DNA from: Warburgia ugandensis
Taxonomy: Eukaryota; Streptophyta; Magnoliopsida; Canellales; Canellaceae
Assembly (NCBI GenBank): GCA_035236585.1
Contig: CP141139.1
Coordinates: 21,282,990 to 21,346,989, forward strand
Direction: 5' to 3'
Length of the DNA stretch: 64,000 nucleotides
Below the pieces are notes generated by a model, which ran no database searches, was not told where the DNA came from, and was given only the letters and a program-made list of their open reading frames with translations. A program made the position numbers and the translations under genes. Of the stretch, positions 38,488 to 47,983 are shown piece by piece (within the stretch, counting starts at the first letter, position 1; the number at the start of each line of letters is the position of its first letter).

Positions 38488-38675
38488 ATAAAAAAAATAA
38501 GGGCAGCCTGGTGGACGAAGCTCCAGCATGTGCATGGTTTGGGGAAGGGATGGACCACAAAGGGTCTATAGTATACAGCCTTACTTTGCATTTTTTATAG
38601 AGGCTGTTTTCATGCCTCAAATCCGTGACTTCCAGGTCACAGGATAACAACTCAGCAGTTGGCCAGGGCTCCCCT
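38488..38675 (-). mobile_element. AU-type SINE
   Basis: The minus strand begins GGGGAGCCCTGGCCAACTG (relic of a tRNA-like box A, TGGCGCAACTGGT) and then 'GTGACCTGGAAGTCACGGAT' plus 'TTGAGGC' (relic of box B, GGTTCGAGCC). It goes on through 'AACAGCCTCTATAAAAAATG', 'CCTTTGTGGTCCATCCCTTC' and 'GGCTGCCCTTATTTTTTTT', the head-to-tail order of the angiosperm AU SINE. It is flanked by a 17 bp target duplication, tttttggccagctttct (38471-38487) and tttttggccacctttct (38676-38692), with one mismatch. It lies antisense in an intron of the degraded gene. Confidence 0.9.
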
Positions 38676-38825
38676 TTTTTGGCCACCTTTCTGGTCTCTA
38701 ATATTTGATAGAATAAATTGTAGCATGAATAAATTCTGGACTTGTGATTTTCTCTCTTTTGTTTGCTCGATCTCTTGTCATTTCATTAATATGCCATTGC
38801 AAATGTCTCTTTGCTGATTTATCAG

Positions 38826-39620
38826 GGCAAAGTTTGAAGATGTTCACAGGCTTACTGATGGCCAAGTGAAACATTCACCAGAAGTATTTTATGCAGGTTC
38901 ACTGTGGAAGGTAAAAGCATTGATCTAAAATGTTTCATTCAAGCAGTTTCCTGTACGTGTTATCAGAAATTGACAGGTAAACAAATTTGTGACCACAACC
39001 TTTTTCGGTTGAGGACCATGCAACTTACCAACAGGCTAGGAAACTCATGCTCGAAAAAGAAGGCTGAGGCGAAAGATTAGGACACAGAACATCATTGTAT
39101 GTGGTCAACAATACAGATATGATAAAGTTGGTTTCTGTCTGCAGGTAAGTGTTCAGGCTTTTAATGATGAAGATCCCCAAGGACGCTGCACCCTTGCTAA
39201 TGTTTCCATGTTTGAGAGACTCATGTTTGTGAACATGTTAGCCCTTGTTGTGAAGATAAAAAAAAATGGAAAATATGTGATTCGTAAGCATTTTGTATTT
39301 CATGATTGTTTCTCCATCGTCATAAGGCAGAGAGATGATGGATCCCGTTAGACAGGTCAAGCCTTTTCCTAATAAAACAAAAGAGTATCTATGCACCACT
39401 CTTCCCTAGAGGATATTTCTTTACTGTTTTTTTATGCAGTTTCATATATATGTAGATTCTAGGGAGAAGGTGACAGCTCGATACCAGGTAAGCCTTTTAG
39501 AGCTGATGTTTCTTTTTTGTTTTCTTTCACTTGTAATGTCCAAGGGAGACAGAACTAGACTGAAACAAAGATTGAATATCTTCTTTCCTTGTCAATCCAG
39601 TTGATTTGTCCATCGAAAAG
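38826..39620 (+). pseudogene. Degraded host gene, 3' exons before the retroelement
   Basis: Exon 38826-38910 ('EDVHRLTDGQVKHSPEVFY') has acceptor ATCAG and donor GTAAAA. Exon 39145-39196 ('VSVQAFNDEDPQGR') has acceptor CTGCAG, but the donor position reads CTAATG where GTAATG would be expected. Exon 39304-39355 ('LFLHRHKAE...DPVRQ') has an acceptor reading TTTCAT in place of TTTCAG and a 2 bp insertion (GAGAGATG) that breaks the frame. Exon 39440-39487 ('YVDSREKVTARYQ') has intact sites. The last exon opens at 39601 ('LICPSK') and is cut at 39620 by the retroelement. One frameshift and two lost splice sites mean the gene was decaying irrespective of the insertion. Confidence 0.75.
39616..39620. 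repeat. Target-site duplication AAAAG (left)
   Basis: Matches AAAAG at 47822-47826. Removing the element and one copy restores an open exon. Confidence 0.93.
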
Positions 39621-39867
39621 TGTAACACCCTGGGGTTCCAACAGTCACAATATTGTCCGTTTTGGGGTGCCCATACACCCATCACAGTTTTGTTCTCCCC
39701 AAGTTTTCTAGGGAAAACGCGTTGTGACCATTAGAGTTCCTCAAACTCTTATAAACAGCCCAGTTTCCTCTCCCCAGGCAATGTGGGACTAACTCTCTAT
39801 CTCTCACCCCAGCCTAGAAGCCTGCCAGCCTTCTCTTGGCCTGCCGTCATCGGTTCAGGGCTTCACA
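39621..39867 (-). repeat. 3' LTR-B (247 bp)
   Basis: The minus strand starts TGTGAAGCCC and ends GGGTGTTACA. It has 'GTTAGTCCCACATTGCC' followed by TTTATAAG (39748-39755), a promoter arrangement common in plant TRIM LTRs. Confidence 0.92.
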
Positions 39868-39880
39868 TCTTCCCCCCTTA
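39868..39880 (-). other. Polypurine tract adjoining 3' LTR-B
   Basis: The minus strand reads TAAGGGGGGAAGA directly before TGTGAAGCCC, the expected plus-strand primer site of the short-LTR element. Confidence 0.85.
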
Positions 39881-39956
39881 GGGAACACGTGTCCCTGCGT
39901 GATAGCCACGACAAGGGGCCCGCGTGCAGCTAGCCATCACACCACGAGGGGAACTA
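39881..39956 (-). other. TRIM-like internal spacer
   Basis: 76 bp of non-coding GC-rich sequence between the second PBS and the polypurine tract. With the short LTRs it makes up a complete TRIM-sized element (LTR, PBS, tiny interior, PPT, LTR). Confidence 0.6.
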
Positions 39957-39968
39957 GCTCTAATACCA
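39957..39968 (-). other. Second primer-binding site
   Basis: The minus strand TGGTATTAGAGC differs by one transition from the initiator-Met tRNA primer site TGGTATCAGAGC at 47561-47572. It sits two bases from the end of LTR-A, the same spacing as at the 5' LTR-B. Confidence 0.8.
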
Positions 39969-39970
39969 AT

Positions 39971-42499
39971 TGTGGCAACCCGGGTTTTAGAAAAGGATTT
40001 TTGAAATAAATTTTGAAAATTTTATCTCTCTTGCAGGATTTTGTTTTTTAAAAACATTTGGAATACAAAATACATATTTATTTTTCTCAATTCCCCCTTC
40101 AACCCGGTGTCACATTAAAACCTTCACATATAATAGAAGAATAAAACATACCACTACAGGATCCCCATGGTCACAGCCCAAACAATAACTAATTAGGTTC
40201 AAATTCAGGTTCAATGTTGCCTGTCTTATTACGTTCATCCTCAAGTGTTCATTATTTCAAAATGAAAGATAACAAATAAAATGTCTAACTAACTACTTAT
40301 ACATACTTCATTCCTCCTTATTCTCCTTATTTAAATTCTCCTAGCCAAGCGTTCAGTCCTCTTACACTTTCCCTGAAATATTTTGTAGGGGTGAGTACAA
40401 CGACTCAATAGGAAAATGCCTAAACCACGACAAAAGTGTTGGCATAAATTAAGTAGTGCAAATAATTAAATGTTCAATCATAATTGTGATATGAATATTA
40501 TACAACATACATGCCTTTATAAAAGTCTAGTGTTTACAATAATTTCTGATATATCCTTCAAATATTATACAAACACCCTCATTAGGACTTATCAAATAAT
40601 GACATATCAAAATCTGTTATATCACTGTGTGGTAGCGTCCTACCACAAACCCATCTGGGCAATGGTTAAATATCCTTAAGGATGATCGACATGTTTGTCT
40701 ATGTCTGATAACTATATGGTATACTATGCACATAGAGGACTCACATCCAACTATGTTCGGCCATGGATACCACACGGGCTACACCAGTCCTCATGGGGGC
40801 ATTGGATTACAAGAGAGCAATCTCCCCATGATACAATACTCTCTACAATAGGCCCTTATTTTTGGGTAGGTGTCAACTTTCAGAAGTCAGCGGCCAACTG
40901 ATCTTCCTAGCATAGCAACCAAAGGGGTCTTAAAATTTGCCCCAGGCTGGGCTCAGCTCTTATGAGTCGCCTGATTTTTTATTAAGTCCTTCCACATTTC
41001 TTAATACATCTTATGAAAATATTCATACTTTTCAATTCACCAGCAATAGGCATAAATCATCTACTACCTGATTCTTGTAAAATATTGGAATATCTGGTGC
41101 TCAATATTTTCAAACTCGAATATTATACCATACCAGGTATCAGGAAGAAGACAATTATTTTGTTTCAAATATCATGACCATCAATTGGTAATTATCTAGT
41201 TGTAATAGAACTTACATAAATAAATTATTGGTGGATTGCCCTTCTAAATTCACATAATCTATAATGACTATAAGTAGCAAACTCATTATCCAAATAGCTA
41301 GCGTGACCCTTCATGGGCTGGTGGCTGAGCACCATGCCCAAGTATATGGCTCCCTACTTATTGTCCATGTGCCATCTGCCAAGTGCATGATCCAAACATC
41401 AGCTATAAGATGCGTGGTTGTTGATGGTTTAGATGTCACACTAGGCGTTAGGTGCTAGCCACCTCATCTTTAGTGTTATGTTCCACGCAAGTTAGCAAAT
41501 ATAAGAGTCATACAAACACATCCACATTCTAAGTGAAAAGTTTGTGTGACCCATGTTAAGTTTCATGCATGCATGCAAATTAAAATTCATGCAGGACATA
41601 AAATACTAAATGATAGATAGATAACTATATTATATAATCCATGTGCCTAAGATGCTTCCCATGCAAAACTATCTTATGCACTAGGTGTTGTACGCCTCAA
41701 CCAATTGCATATTATATTTTATGTTGTTCAAGCAAAGACAACAAAGTAGCGATATGATGGTCAAGATGCAAGATTACAACATGCCAATACCATGCAGTCA
41801 TAGAAACAAGTCATGCGCATGCATGAAACATAAAAGTTGTATCACCCATCAATGGTTCATGTAGAAATAAGAGAGGAAGGTATTAGATTATTTTTATTTC
41901 ATTTTTATTTATTTTCCCATCATGGGTGTGTGCTTATTCCAAAGAAGACCATGTATATCTAAGAACTCAAAACGAGATTTCCTTTCTAAACATAGAAAAA
42001 AATCAGCTCATTCAAAAGTCATGCATAGGTCCATAGTTCATGCATGTATATCTAAGAACTCAAAACGAGAATTTCTATTTAAACATAGAAGAAAATCAGC
42101 TCATTCAAGAGTCATGCATAGGTCCATAGTAAAACCGTAGTTCATACATGCTTTGTTCAGAGTAAAACAAAATCTGCATGCTTATGTTTTCAACACAACA
42201 AAATCAAAACATAAGATGCACAAAATATCATCAGTCAAATGTTCAAATCAAACCATGTGAAAATCTCAATCAAACACATGTTATTCACAGGCCAAGTCAT
42301 GCACCTATCTCGACGAGTTCGATTATATACCAAAAGGAAAATATGGGATCAAATGTGTAGTGACAAATCATCATAAAAAGAACCAATTGATTTAGATTAT
42401 TTCCTATTCCCCTACCTCGTAGACGAGATCTTTTTCTATAGTCTTCTTTTCTGGAATGTAAAATGGATAGCGCAACCTAATTCTCCTCTGCTTCTTCCC

Positions 42500-42576
<77 letters not shown>

Positions 42577-43056
42577 TTTTCTCTCCCTTTCTGTCTTTTC
42601 TTTTCTCTCTCTCTTCCTCTTTCTTTCCCTTTATCTCTCTTTACCTTTCTCTTTGTGTTTCACGCATTCCCTTCTTCTTCTCCCCCTCTTATCCCAATTT
42701 CATTTGACTTCTTCTTTCCTATCCTATCTCCTATCTATCCAATCTAATTTGTTAAGTATCCTATCTTTTCCTAATTCTCTAGATTTATTCTTATCTTCTT
42801 ATCAATTTTATCCCATATCTGATTCTAGTTAGATGTTTGTCTTCATCCTTTCTCAACTAACTAGAATTATCTGTGTTCATTGCACCTAGACACTTCCTGG
42901 CTTTGGGTAGGGAATTTTTCCAAAAAGTTATCTTTGGAGACTTGAACTTTAGTTCTAGAGTTTTCCCCATTCATTCTCTAGCCATTAGGGCATTTAACTA
43001 TTTTGTTGTCAATTCCATACAAGAAATATATATATTATAAAATGCACATTATTACA
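39971..43056 (-). mobile_element. Single internal LTR-A, 3.1 kb
   Basis: The minus strand starts TGTAATAATGTGC right after the gag-pol polypurine tract and ends CCCGGGTTGCCACA right before the second PBS. Large LTRs of this size fit the Tekay chromovirus group. Much of its middle (about 40150-40810) is related to 62091-62700. The stretch at 40865-40920 ('aggtgtcaactttcagaagt', 'cctagcatagcaacc') echoes a block present in the other gypsy LTRs. It contains a long TC tract. Confidence 0.8.
42505..42570. repeat. (TC)n microsatellite in LTR-A
   Basis: About 33 CT dinucleotides followed by 150 bp of polypyrimidine. It reads as GA-rich on the element's sense strand. Confidence 0.97.
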
Positions 43057-43070
43057 ATCTTCCCTACTTC
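43057..43070 (-). other. Polypurine tract adjoining LTR-A
   Basis: The minus strand GAAGTAGGGAAGAT lies directly before TGTAATAATG and follows the 'GACGAAATTTTTGGAAG' sequence usual at the end of Tekay/Del coding regions. Confidence 0.85.
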
Positions 43071-43089
43071 CAAAAATTTCGTCCTTGAA

Positions 43090-43587
43090 ATTTGAAGGTA
43101 GTACAGTGAACAACTCTAGAAACCTCTGTCTCATGTCACTTTTCACTTCCTAGGTAGCTTCTCCAATTGTATGATGATGCCATAAGACTTTGACTAATGG
43201 GATAGTCTTGTTTCTCAAAGTCTTCTCCTTCCGGTCTAGGATCTGTACTGGCTTTGTCTCAAAAGTCAGGTCAGATTGTAGTTTAATTGGCACTTGCTCC
43301 AACACATGGGTAGGATTGGGAACATATTTCCTGAGCATTGACACATGAAATACATTATGTACCTCTAATGGCTGTGGTGAAAGTGCTAGTCGATATGCCA
43401 CCTATCCAATTCTTTCCAGAATTTCAAATGGTTCTATGAATCTAGGTCTCAGTTTGCCCTTAATTCCAAACCTCGTCACTCCCTTAGTTGGTGAGACCTT
43501 CAAGAAAATGTGATGATCTCTAACTATAAATTCAAGATCTCTGTACCTCCTATCCGCATAGCTCTTTTGCCTACTATGGGCAGCCAA
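43090..43587 (-). pseudogene. Chromovirus integrase C-terminus and chromodomain
   Basis: Minus-strand frames 43587-43402 ('SYADRRYRDLEF', 'FGIKGKLRPRFIEPFEIL') and 43401-43150 ('QPLEVHNVFHVSMLRKYVP', 'PVQILDRKEKTLRNKTIPLV') are separated by one in-frame TAG. The second is the chromodomain of Tekay-type chromoviruses, thought to steer integration to heterochromatin. Another TAG replaces the Trp of the final ATWE. The tail 'LPSNFKDEIF' runs to the polypurine tract. Confidence 0.85.
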
Positions 43588-44520
43588 TAACTGCTTCTGG
43601 ATAATCTGTACCTTCTCTGCACAGTTCTCAATTAATTCTAACTTTAGAAATTGTCGTTCGCCAATATCGCTCCAACAAGTTGGTGTTCAACAAGGTCTCC
43701 CATATAATGCCTCATACGGCGCCATGCCAATGCTAGAGTGGTGACTGTTATTATAAGTAAACTCTATTAAGGAAAGATGTTCATCCCAGTGACCTTTCCA
43801 CTCTAAGGTACAAGCCCTGAGCATATCTTCAAGTGTCTGAATAGTTTGCTCAGACTGTCCATCAGTCTGCAGGTGAACAGTTGTACTGAATCTTTGCGAG
43901 GTACCAAGTCCTTCCTATACACTTTGCCAAAAATGTGATGTGAATCTGCTATCCCTATCAGATATGATGGTCAAAGGCACTCCGTGTAAACTTACAATCT
44001 CCATAATATATAACTTTGCCAAACTCTCCAGTGATTGTCTTTGTCGAATAGGGAGGAAGTGCATGGATTTAGTAAGTCTATCTACTATCACCCAAATCAT
44101 GTTGTGTCTACTGGAGGTTCTTGATAATCCCACTACAAAGTCCATCGTAACGTGACCCCACTTCCATTTTGGGAGTTCTAAAGTCTGTAATAGTCCTCCT
44201 AGTCTCTGATGCTCTGCCTTCACCCTTTGACAAGTCAAACACTTTTCCACACACTCACCAATGTTACTTTTCATGCCCTGCCACCAGAAATTTCTTTTCA
44301 AATCTTGATACATTTTTGTACCCCCAGGGTGAATCGTAAACTTTGAGTTATGTGCCTCTTGTAATATTTCCTGTCTTAGCTCGGCTACTGCTGGCACTAC
44401 AAGTCTACCCTGAAAGCGTACTCCTTCATCATTAACCATTGAGAATCCAGTCTTATTATGCATGCCCTGAGTTTCTTCACACTCCCTTTGAGCTCGCAAT
44501 ATACGGTCTGTGAAGGCTGA
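43588..44520 (-). pseudogene. Integrase
   Basis: Within the longest pol frame (44778-43915) are the HHCC zinc site ('[10 protein letters not shown]...CLTCQ'), the first catalytic Asp in '[10 protein letters not shown]' and the second in '[12 protein letters not shown]'. A frameshift and stop at about 43915 follow. In the next frame 'TDGQSEQTIQTLEDMLRAC' keeps the catalytic Glu. All DDE residues therefore survive, but split across frames. Confidence 0.88.
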
Positions 44521-45269
44521 TCTTATAGTGACATTTGCTATCCTTCCTTTCATTTTCCTAGTAAGAACATTAGCTACGACATTGGCCCTACCAGGATGGT
44601 ACTGGATGGTAAAGTCATAGTCTTTTAGGTATTCCATCCAACATCGTTGCCTCATATTGAGATCACTCTGTGAGAATAAGTACTTAAGGCTTTTATGATC
44701 TGTAAAGACTTCAAACCTTTCGCCATACAAATAATGTCTCCAAATCTTTAAAGGGAAGACCACAACAGCCAACTCCAAATCATGCGTGGGCTAGTTTACT
44801 TCATGAATCTTCAACTATCTAGAGGCATAAGTAATCACTTTTCCATGTTGCATTAACATGCATCAAGTCCCTTACCCGAGGCATCACTATATACCATGAA
44901 TCCTCCACTACCGATTGGTAAGGTCAGAATAGGCGCGGTGGTGAGTCTCCTTTTCAACTCTAGGAAACTCCTTTCACATTCATCAGTCCATTCAAATCTT
45001 TTCTCCTTCCTGGTCAGTTGGGTCATGGGTTGTGCTATGCGAGAAAATCCCTCAATAAATCTCCTGTAATACCCTACTGACCCGAGAAAGCTAAGGATCT
45101 TCGATACAGTCTTTGGCCTTTCCCAATTAGTGATTGCTTCTATCTTCTTAGGATCAACTACAATACCGTTTGCAAAGATAACATGCTTGAGAAACTGTAC
45201 TTGGTCAAGCCAAAATTCACACTTTGAGAATTTTGCATATAACTTATGAGTCTGGAGTGTGCTCAACAC
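44521..45269 (-). pseudogene. RT thumb and RNase H
   Basis: Frame 45269-44853 has 'KLYAKFSKCEFWLDQV', 'FLGSVGYYRRFIEGFSRIA' and 'FMVYSDASGKGL', the start of RNase H. A frameshift near 44853 is followed by two stops near 44800. Frame 44778 onward continues RNase H with '[19 protein letters not shown]' and '[16 protein letters not shown]' (usual ADALSRK). Confidence 0.88.
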
Positions 45270-45960
45270 GATTTTTAAATGCTCTCAGTGTTCATCTCTA
45301 CTACTGGAGTATACTAGAATATCATCAATGAATACAATGACAAACCTGTCAAGATATTCTTGAAATACCCAATTCATCAAATCCATAAAAGCTGCAAGTG
45401 CATTTATTAGTCCAAAAGGCATAACCAGGAATTCGTAGTGGCCATACCTAGTTCTGAATGCTGTCTTCGAGATATCCTTGTCCTTTATCCTCAGCTGATG
45501 ATAACTAGATCTCAGATCTATCTTTGAAAATACTTTGGCAGATTGTAACTAGTCGAAGAGATCATCAATGTGTGGTAATGGATATTTGTTCTTAACTGTG
45601 ACCCATTCAACAATCAATAGTCCATGCACAGTCTCATAGATCCATCTTTCTTTTTGACAAATAACACAGGGGCTCCCCATGGTGAGACACTTGGTCAAAT
45701 AAATCCTTGGTCCATCAACTCTTGTAATTGCACCTTTAAGTCCTTTAGTTCAGCTGGTGCCATGCGGTAAGGTGCCTTAGAGATTGGAGTTGTTCTTGGT
45801 AGCAATTCGATAGAAAACTCCAACTCTCTTTTTAGTGGTATCCCAAGCAATTCCTCTAGATAAACATCTTGGAATTCCCGTACCACTTCTATTTCTTGAA
45901 TTTGTGGCCATGAATCCGCCTAAGTGACTACATTGGCTAAATAGGCTGGGCATCCTCCAA
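45270..45960 (-). pseudogene. Reverse transcriptase
   Basis: The pre-RT block '[17 protein letters not shown]' at about 45790-45730 ends at a TGA that replaces the CGA of FIRPS. Downstream the catalytic block '[15 protein letters not shown]' (FIDD) lies at about 45352-45303. Several stops and frameshifts lie between. Confidence 0.85.
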
Positions 45961-45973
45961 CTATAAGTCATCA

Positions 45974-46390
45974 TGCTTGCACTGCTGATATAATGGTCAT
46001 TCTCGAGACATTTAGCATTCCCTGAAAGGTAATGATTTCCCCTCTAGGGTTGCTGAGTGTGACTCTTTTCTTCCCACAGTCAACTATTGCCTCATGGTTT
46101 GCTAGCCAATCCATGCCTAAGATGACATCGAAGTCTGACATGTTCAATAGTATTAAGTTTGCACAAAGTTCTTGTTCTGATATATGTATCAGTACTTCTT
46201 GTAAGAATTCATGTGCTAGAACTAGTTCTCCTACTGGGGTGCTGACTTCTAAACAAATACCTTATTTGTATTTTGTACATTTCATGCATGATGCGAAGTC
46301 ATATGATATAAATGAGTGTGTGGAACCAGGATCAATTAAGACACAAGCAAATCTATCACAAATTTGAAGGATACCTTCAACTATGGAATT
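45974..46390 (-). pseudogene. Aspartic protease
   Basis: The minus strand reads 'ACVLIDPGSTHSFI' at about 46352-46310 and 'FDVILGMDWLANHEAIVDCG' at about 46135-46075. The catalytic triplet, normally D-T/S-G, reads D-P-G here, so the enzyme would be dead even without the TAA at about 46262. Confidence 0.82.
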
Positions 46391-46402
46391 TGAAGCACGT
46401 GC

Positions 46403-46939
46403 CTACTCAGTGGTCAATGCAAAGACTCTTCCCTGACTCCTCTGAACCTGTCCTAGATTTGGTCCTTCATCCCTTCTTTTCTTTGAGCAATCTTTCAGAA
46501 AGTGACCTTTATCACCACAGATGAAGCATCGTCGTTCACGGATATAGCAAGGCTTGCCGGGGTGGTACTTATGGCATGTTGAGCATGTGGTATCTTCCTT
46601 CTCCCTTCTTCTAAAGTTTCCCAGTGCTGGTTTCTGCGGCCGAGCAAACTTCGTTGGGGCAGTATGCCTCTTCCCTTTCCAACTTGGCTTTTGTCCACCA
46701 TATCTTTCACTGTCTCTATTGGAAGCTTTGTACTCCCGTTCCACAATGGCTGCCAACTCCACAGCCTTAGAAAATGAGGAAGGCTGAGCTATCAATATCT
46801 TGCTCTTGACGTGAAAGTTTAATCCTCTAACAAATTTTTGTGTTGCTCTCAAGTCTGTGGGGCATACTTCTGGAGCAAAACGCCTTAACTTAACAAATTT
46901 GGTTTCATACTGTTCCACTGTCATGGAACCTTGCACCAA
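46403..46939 (-). pseudogene. Gag C-terminal half with zinc knuckle
   Basis: 178 open codons. 'MTVEQYETKFVKLRRFAP' and 'FVRGLNFHVKSKI' belong to the retrotransposon gag domain. 'CFICGDKGHFLKDC' is an intact CX2CX4HX4C knuckle. The frame upstream is closed by a TAG near 46960. Confidence 0.88.
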
Positions 46940-47463
46940 TCCTTCGAATTCTTGTTCCTTCTATTCCTTAGCATGTGGTGGAAAGTACTTGTCAGTGAAG
47001 ACTATTTTGAAGTCTTCCCACTCAACTACTTCCATATCACTAAAGTAGGTCCTCTCAGCTCTTGGCCACCAGTGTAGGGCCTCTCCGGTCAGCACGAAGG
47101 TAGCGACTGGTACTCGCCTGTCCTCTAGTGCGTTCATAGCTTTGAAAATCGTCTCTATCTCATAAAGCTAAGTCTCGGTTGCTTCTGGTCCATCTTCTCC
47201 TAAAAACTTTAGAGCTATCTTTTTGAATCACTCAAGCAACGTGTCACCTTTTGGCGCTAATTCCTCATCTCCAACCATTCCTTGAGTTCTCCTCTTTGCC
47301 CTGGGGTCTCCAGTCTTTGTTTCATTCGCTGTAAAAGGAGCTCTATAACATCCTCGACCGTATCATGTTGGGCTTTAGTATTTTCTGGGGCTTCAGAGGA
47401 GGAGGACTCAACAACGTTTGCAGCTCTACGTCTCTTAGGTGCCATCTGAATGTCAAACATCAC
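46940..47463 (-). pseudogene. Gag N-terminal half
   Basis: Starts 'MAPKRRRAANVVESSSSEA', typical of Tekay-like gag, about 150 bp after the PBS. The first frame (47463-47257) ends in a stop. Reading on in pieces gives 'NALEDRRVPVATFVLTGEAL' and 'HWW' with TAG codons at about 47170 and 46960, both explicable as CAG to TAG. Confidence 0.8.
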
Positions 47464-47560
47464 AATCCTAGTAAGTTTCTACTTCTACTTAGCTAATGTA
47501 GACTTATTATTCTATTATTATTTATTATTTTATTATTTGGCTGTGAGCAGAGTGAATCGT

Positions 47561-47572
47561 GCTCTGATACCA
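47561..47572 (-). other. Primer-binding site
   Basis: The minus strand TGGTATCAGAGC is complementary to the 3' end of initiator methionine tRNA, two bases after the 5' LTR-B. Confidence 0.93.
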
Positions 47573-47574
47573 AT

Positions 47575-47821
47575 CGTAACACCCTAGGGTTCCAATAATC
47601 ACAATATTGTCCGCTTTAGGGCACCCATACACCCCTCACAGTTTTGTTCTCCCCATGTTTCCTAGGGAAAACACGTTGTAACCATTAGAGTTCCCCAAAC
47701 TGTTATAAACAGCCTAGTTTCCTCTCCCCAGGCAATGTGGGACTAACTCTCTGTCCCTCACCCCAGCCTAGAAGCCTGCCAGCTTTCTCTTGGCCCACCC
47801 TCATCGGCCTAGGGCTTCACA
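47575..47821 (-). repeat. 5' LTR-B (247 bp)
   Basis: Same length as the 3' copy. The minus strand starts TGTGAAGCCC and ends GGGTGTTACG (final CA mutated). The TATA-like TTTATAAC lies at about 47702-47709. Confidence 0.92.
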
Positions 47822-47826
47822 AAAAG
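47822..47826. repeat. Target-site duplication AAAAG (right)
   Basis: Second copy of the duplicated exon bases. Confidence 0.93.
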
Positions 47827-47983
47827 AGCAATCATAGTATTTGGAAGCTTTAAACAGCCAAGGACTCTCTTGCCCAAAGCTCCAAAGGGATGGGGTTGGT
47901 GTACAGCTTTGCTATTCGGTGAGCTTGCTGACCTCCTTCAAGGTGGAGCCCCGAGAGTGTGTGCAGTGGTTCAAATTGTATGA
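47827..47983 (+). pseudogene. Degraded host gene, rest of the last coding exon
   Basis: After excision of the element and one AAAAG, the exon reads on without a stop: 'LICPSKR' + 'AIIVFGSFKQPRTLLPKAPK' + 'GWGWCTALLFGELADLLQ' and ends 'CAVVQIV' at TGA 47981-47983. The last exon was therefore still open when the element entered, whereas exons upstream carry lesions. The sequence after the stop would be the 3' UTR. Confidence 0.8.

Larger units (their letters stand above)
35765..38825 (+). other. Long intron of the degraded host gene
   Basis: About 3 kb between donor GTGGGA and acceptor ATCAG. Splicing in phase joins 'HFPPFRIG' to 'AKFEDVHRLTDGQV'. It contains a well-preserved reading frame (36575-37087) and an AU SINE (38488-38675). 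36000-36570 is AT-rich with TATA/CATA words. 37090-38470 shows no recognisable element. The size suggests other insertions too old to delimit. Confidence 0.55.
39621..47821 (-). mobile_element. Composite LTR retroelement (Tekay-like chromovirus body inside TRIM-like LTRs)
   Basis: Reading the minus strand from 47821 gives short LTR-B (247 bp), PBS, gag-pol with chromodomain, polypurine tract, one 3.1 kb LTR-A, a second PBS, an 76 bp spacer, a second polypurine tract, and short LTR-B. The outer boundaries are proven by TG/CA-type ends and the AAAAG duplication. The inner LTR-A has its own PPT on one side and PBS on the other, the adjacency found in a one-LTR circle. The LTR-B copies differ at about 25 of 247 positions by eye, mostly transitions, so the insertion is not recent. 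Confidence 0.9.
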
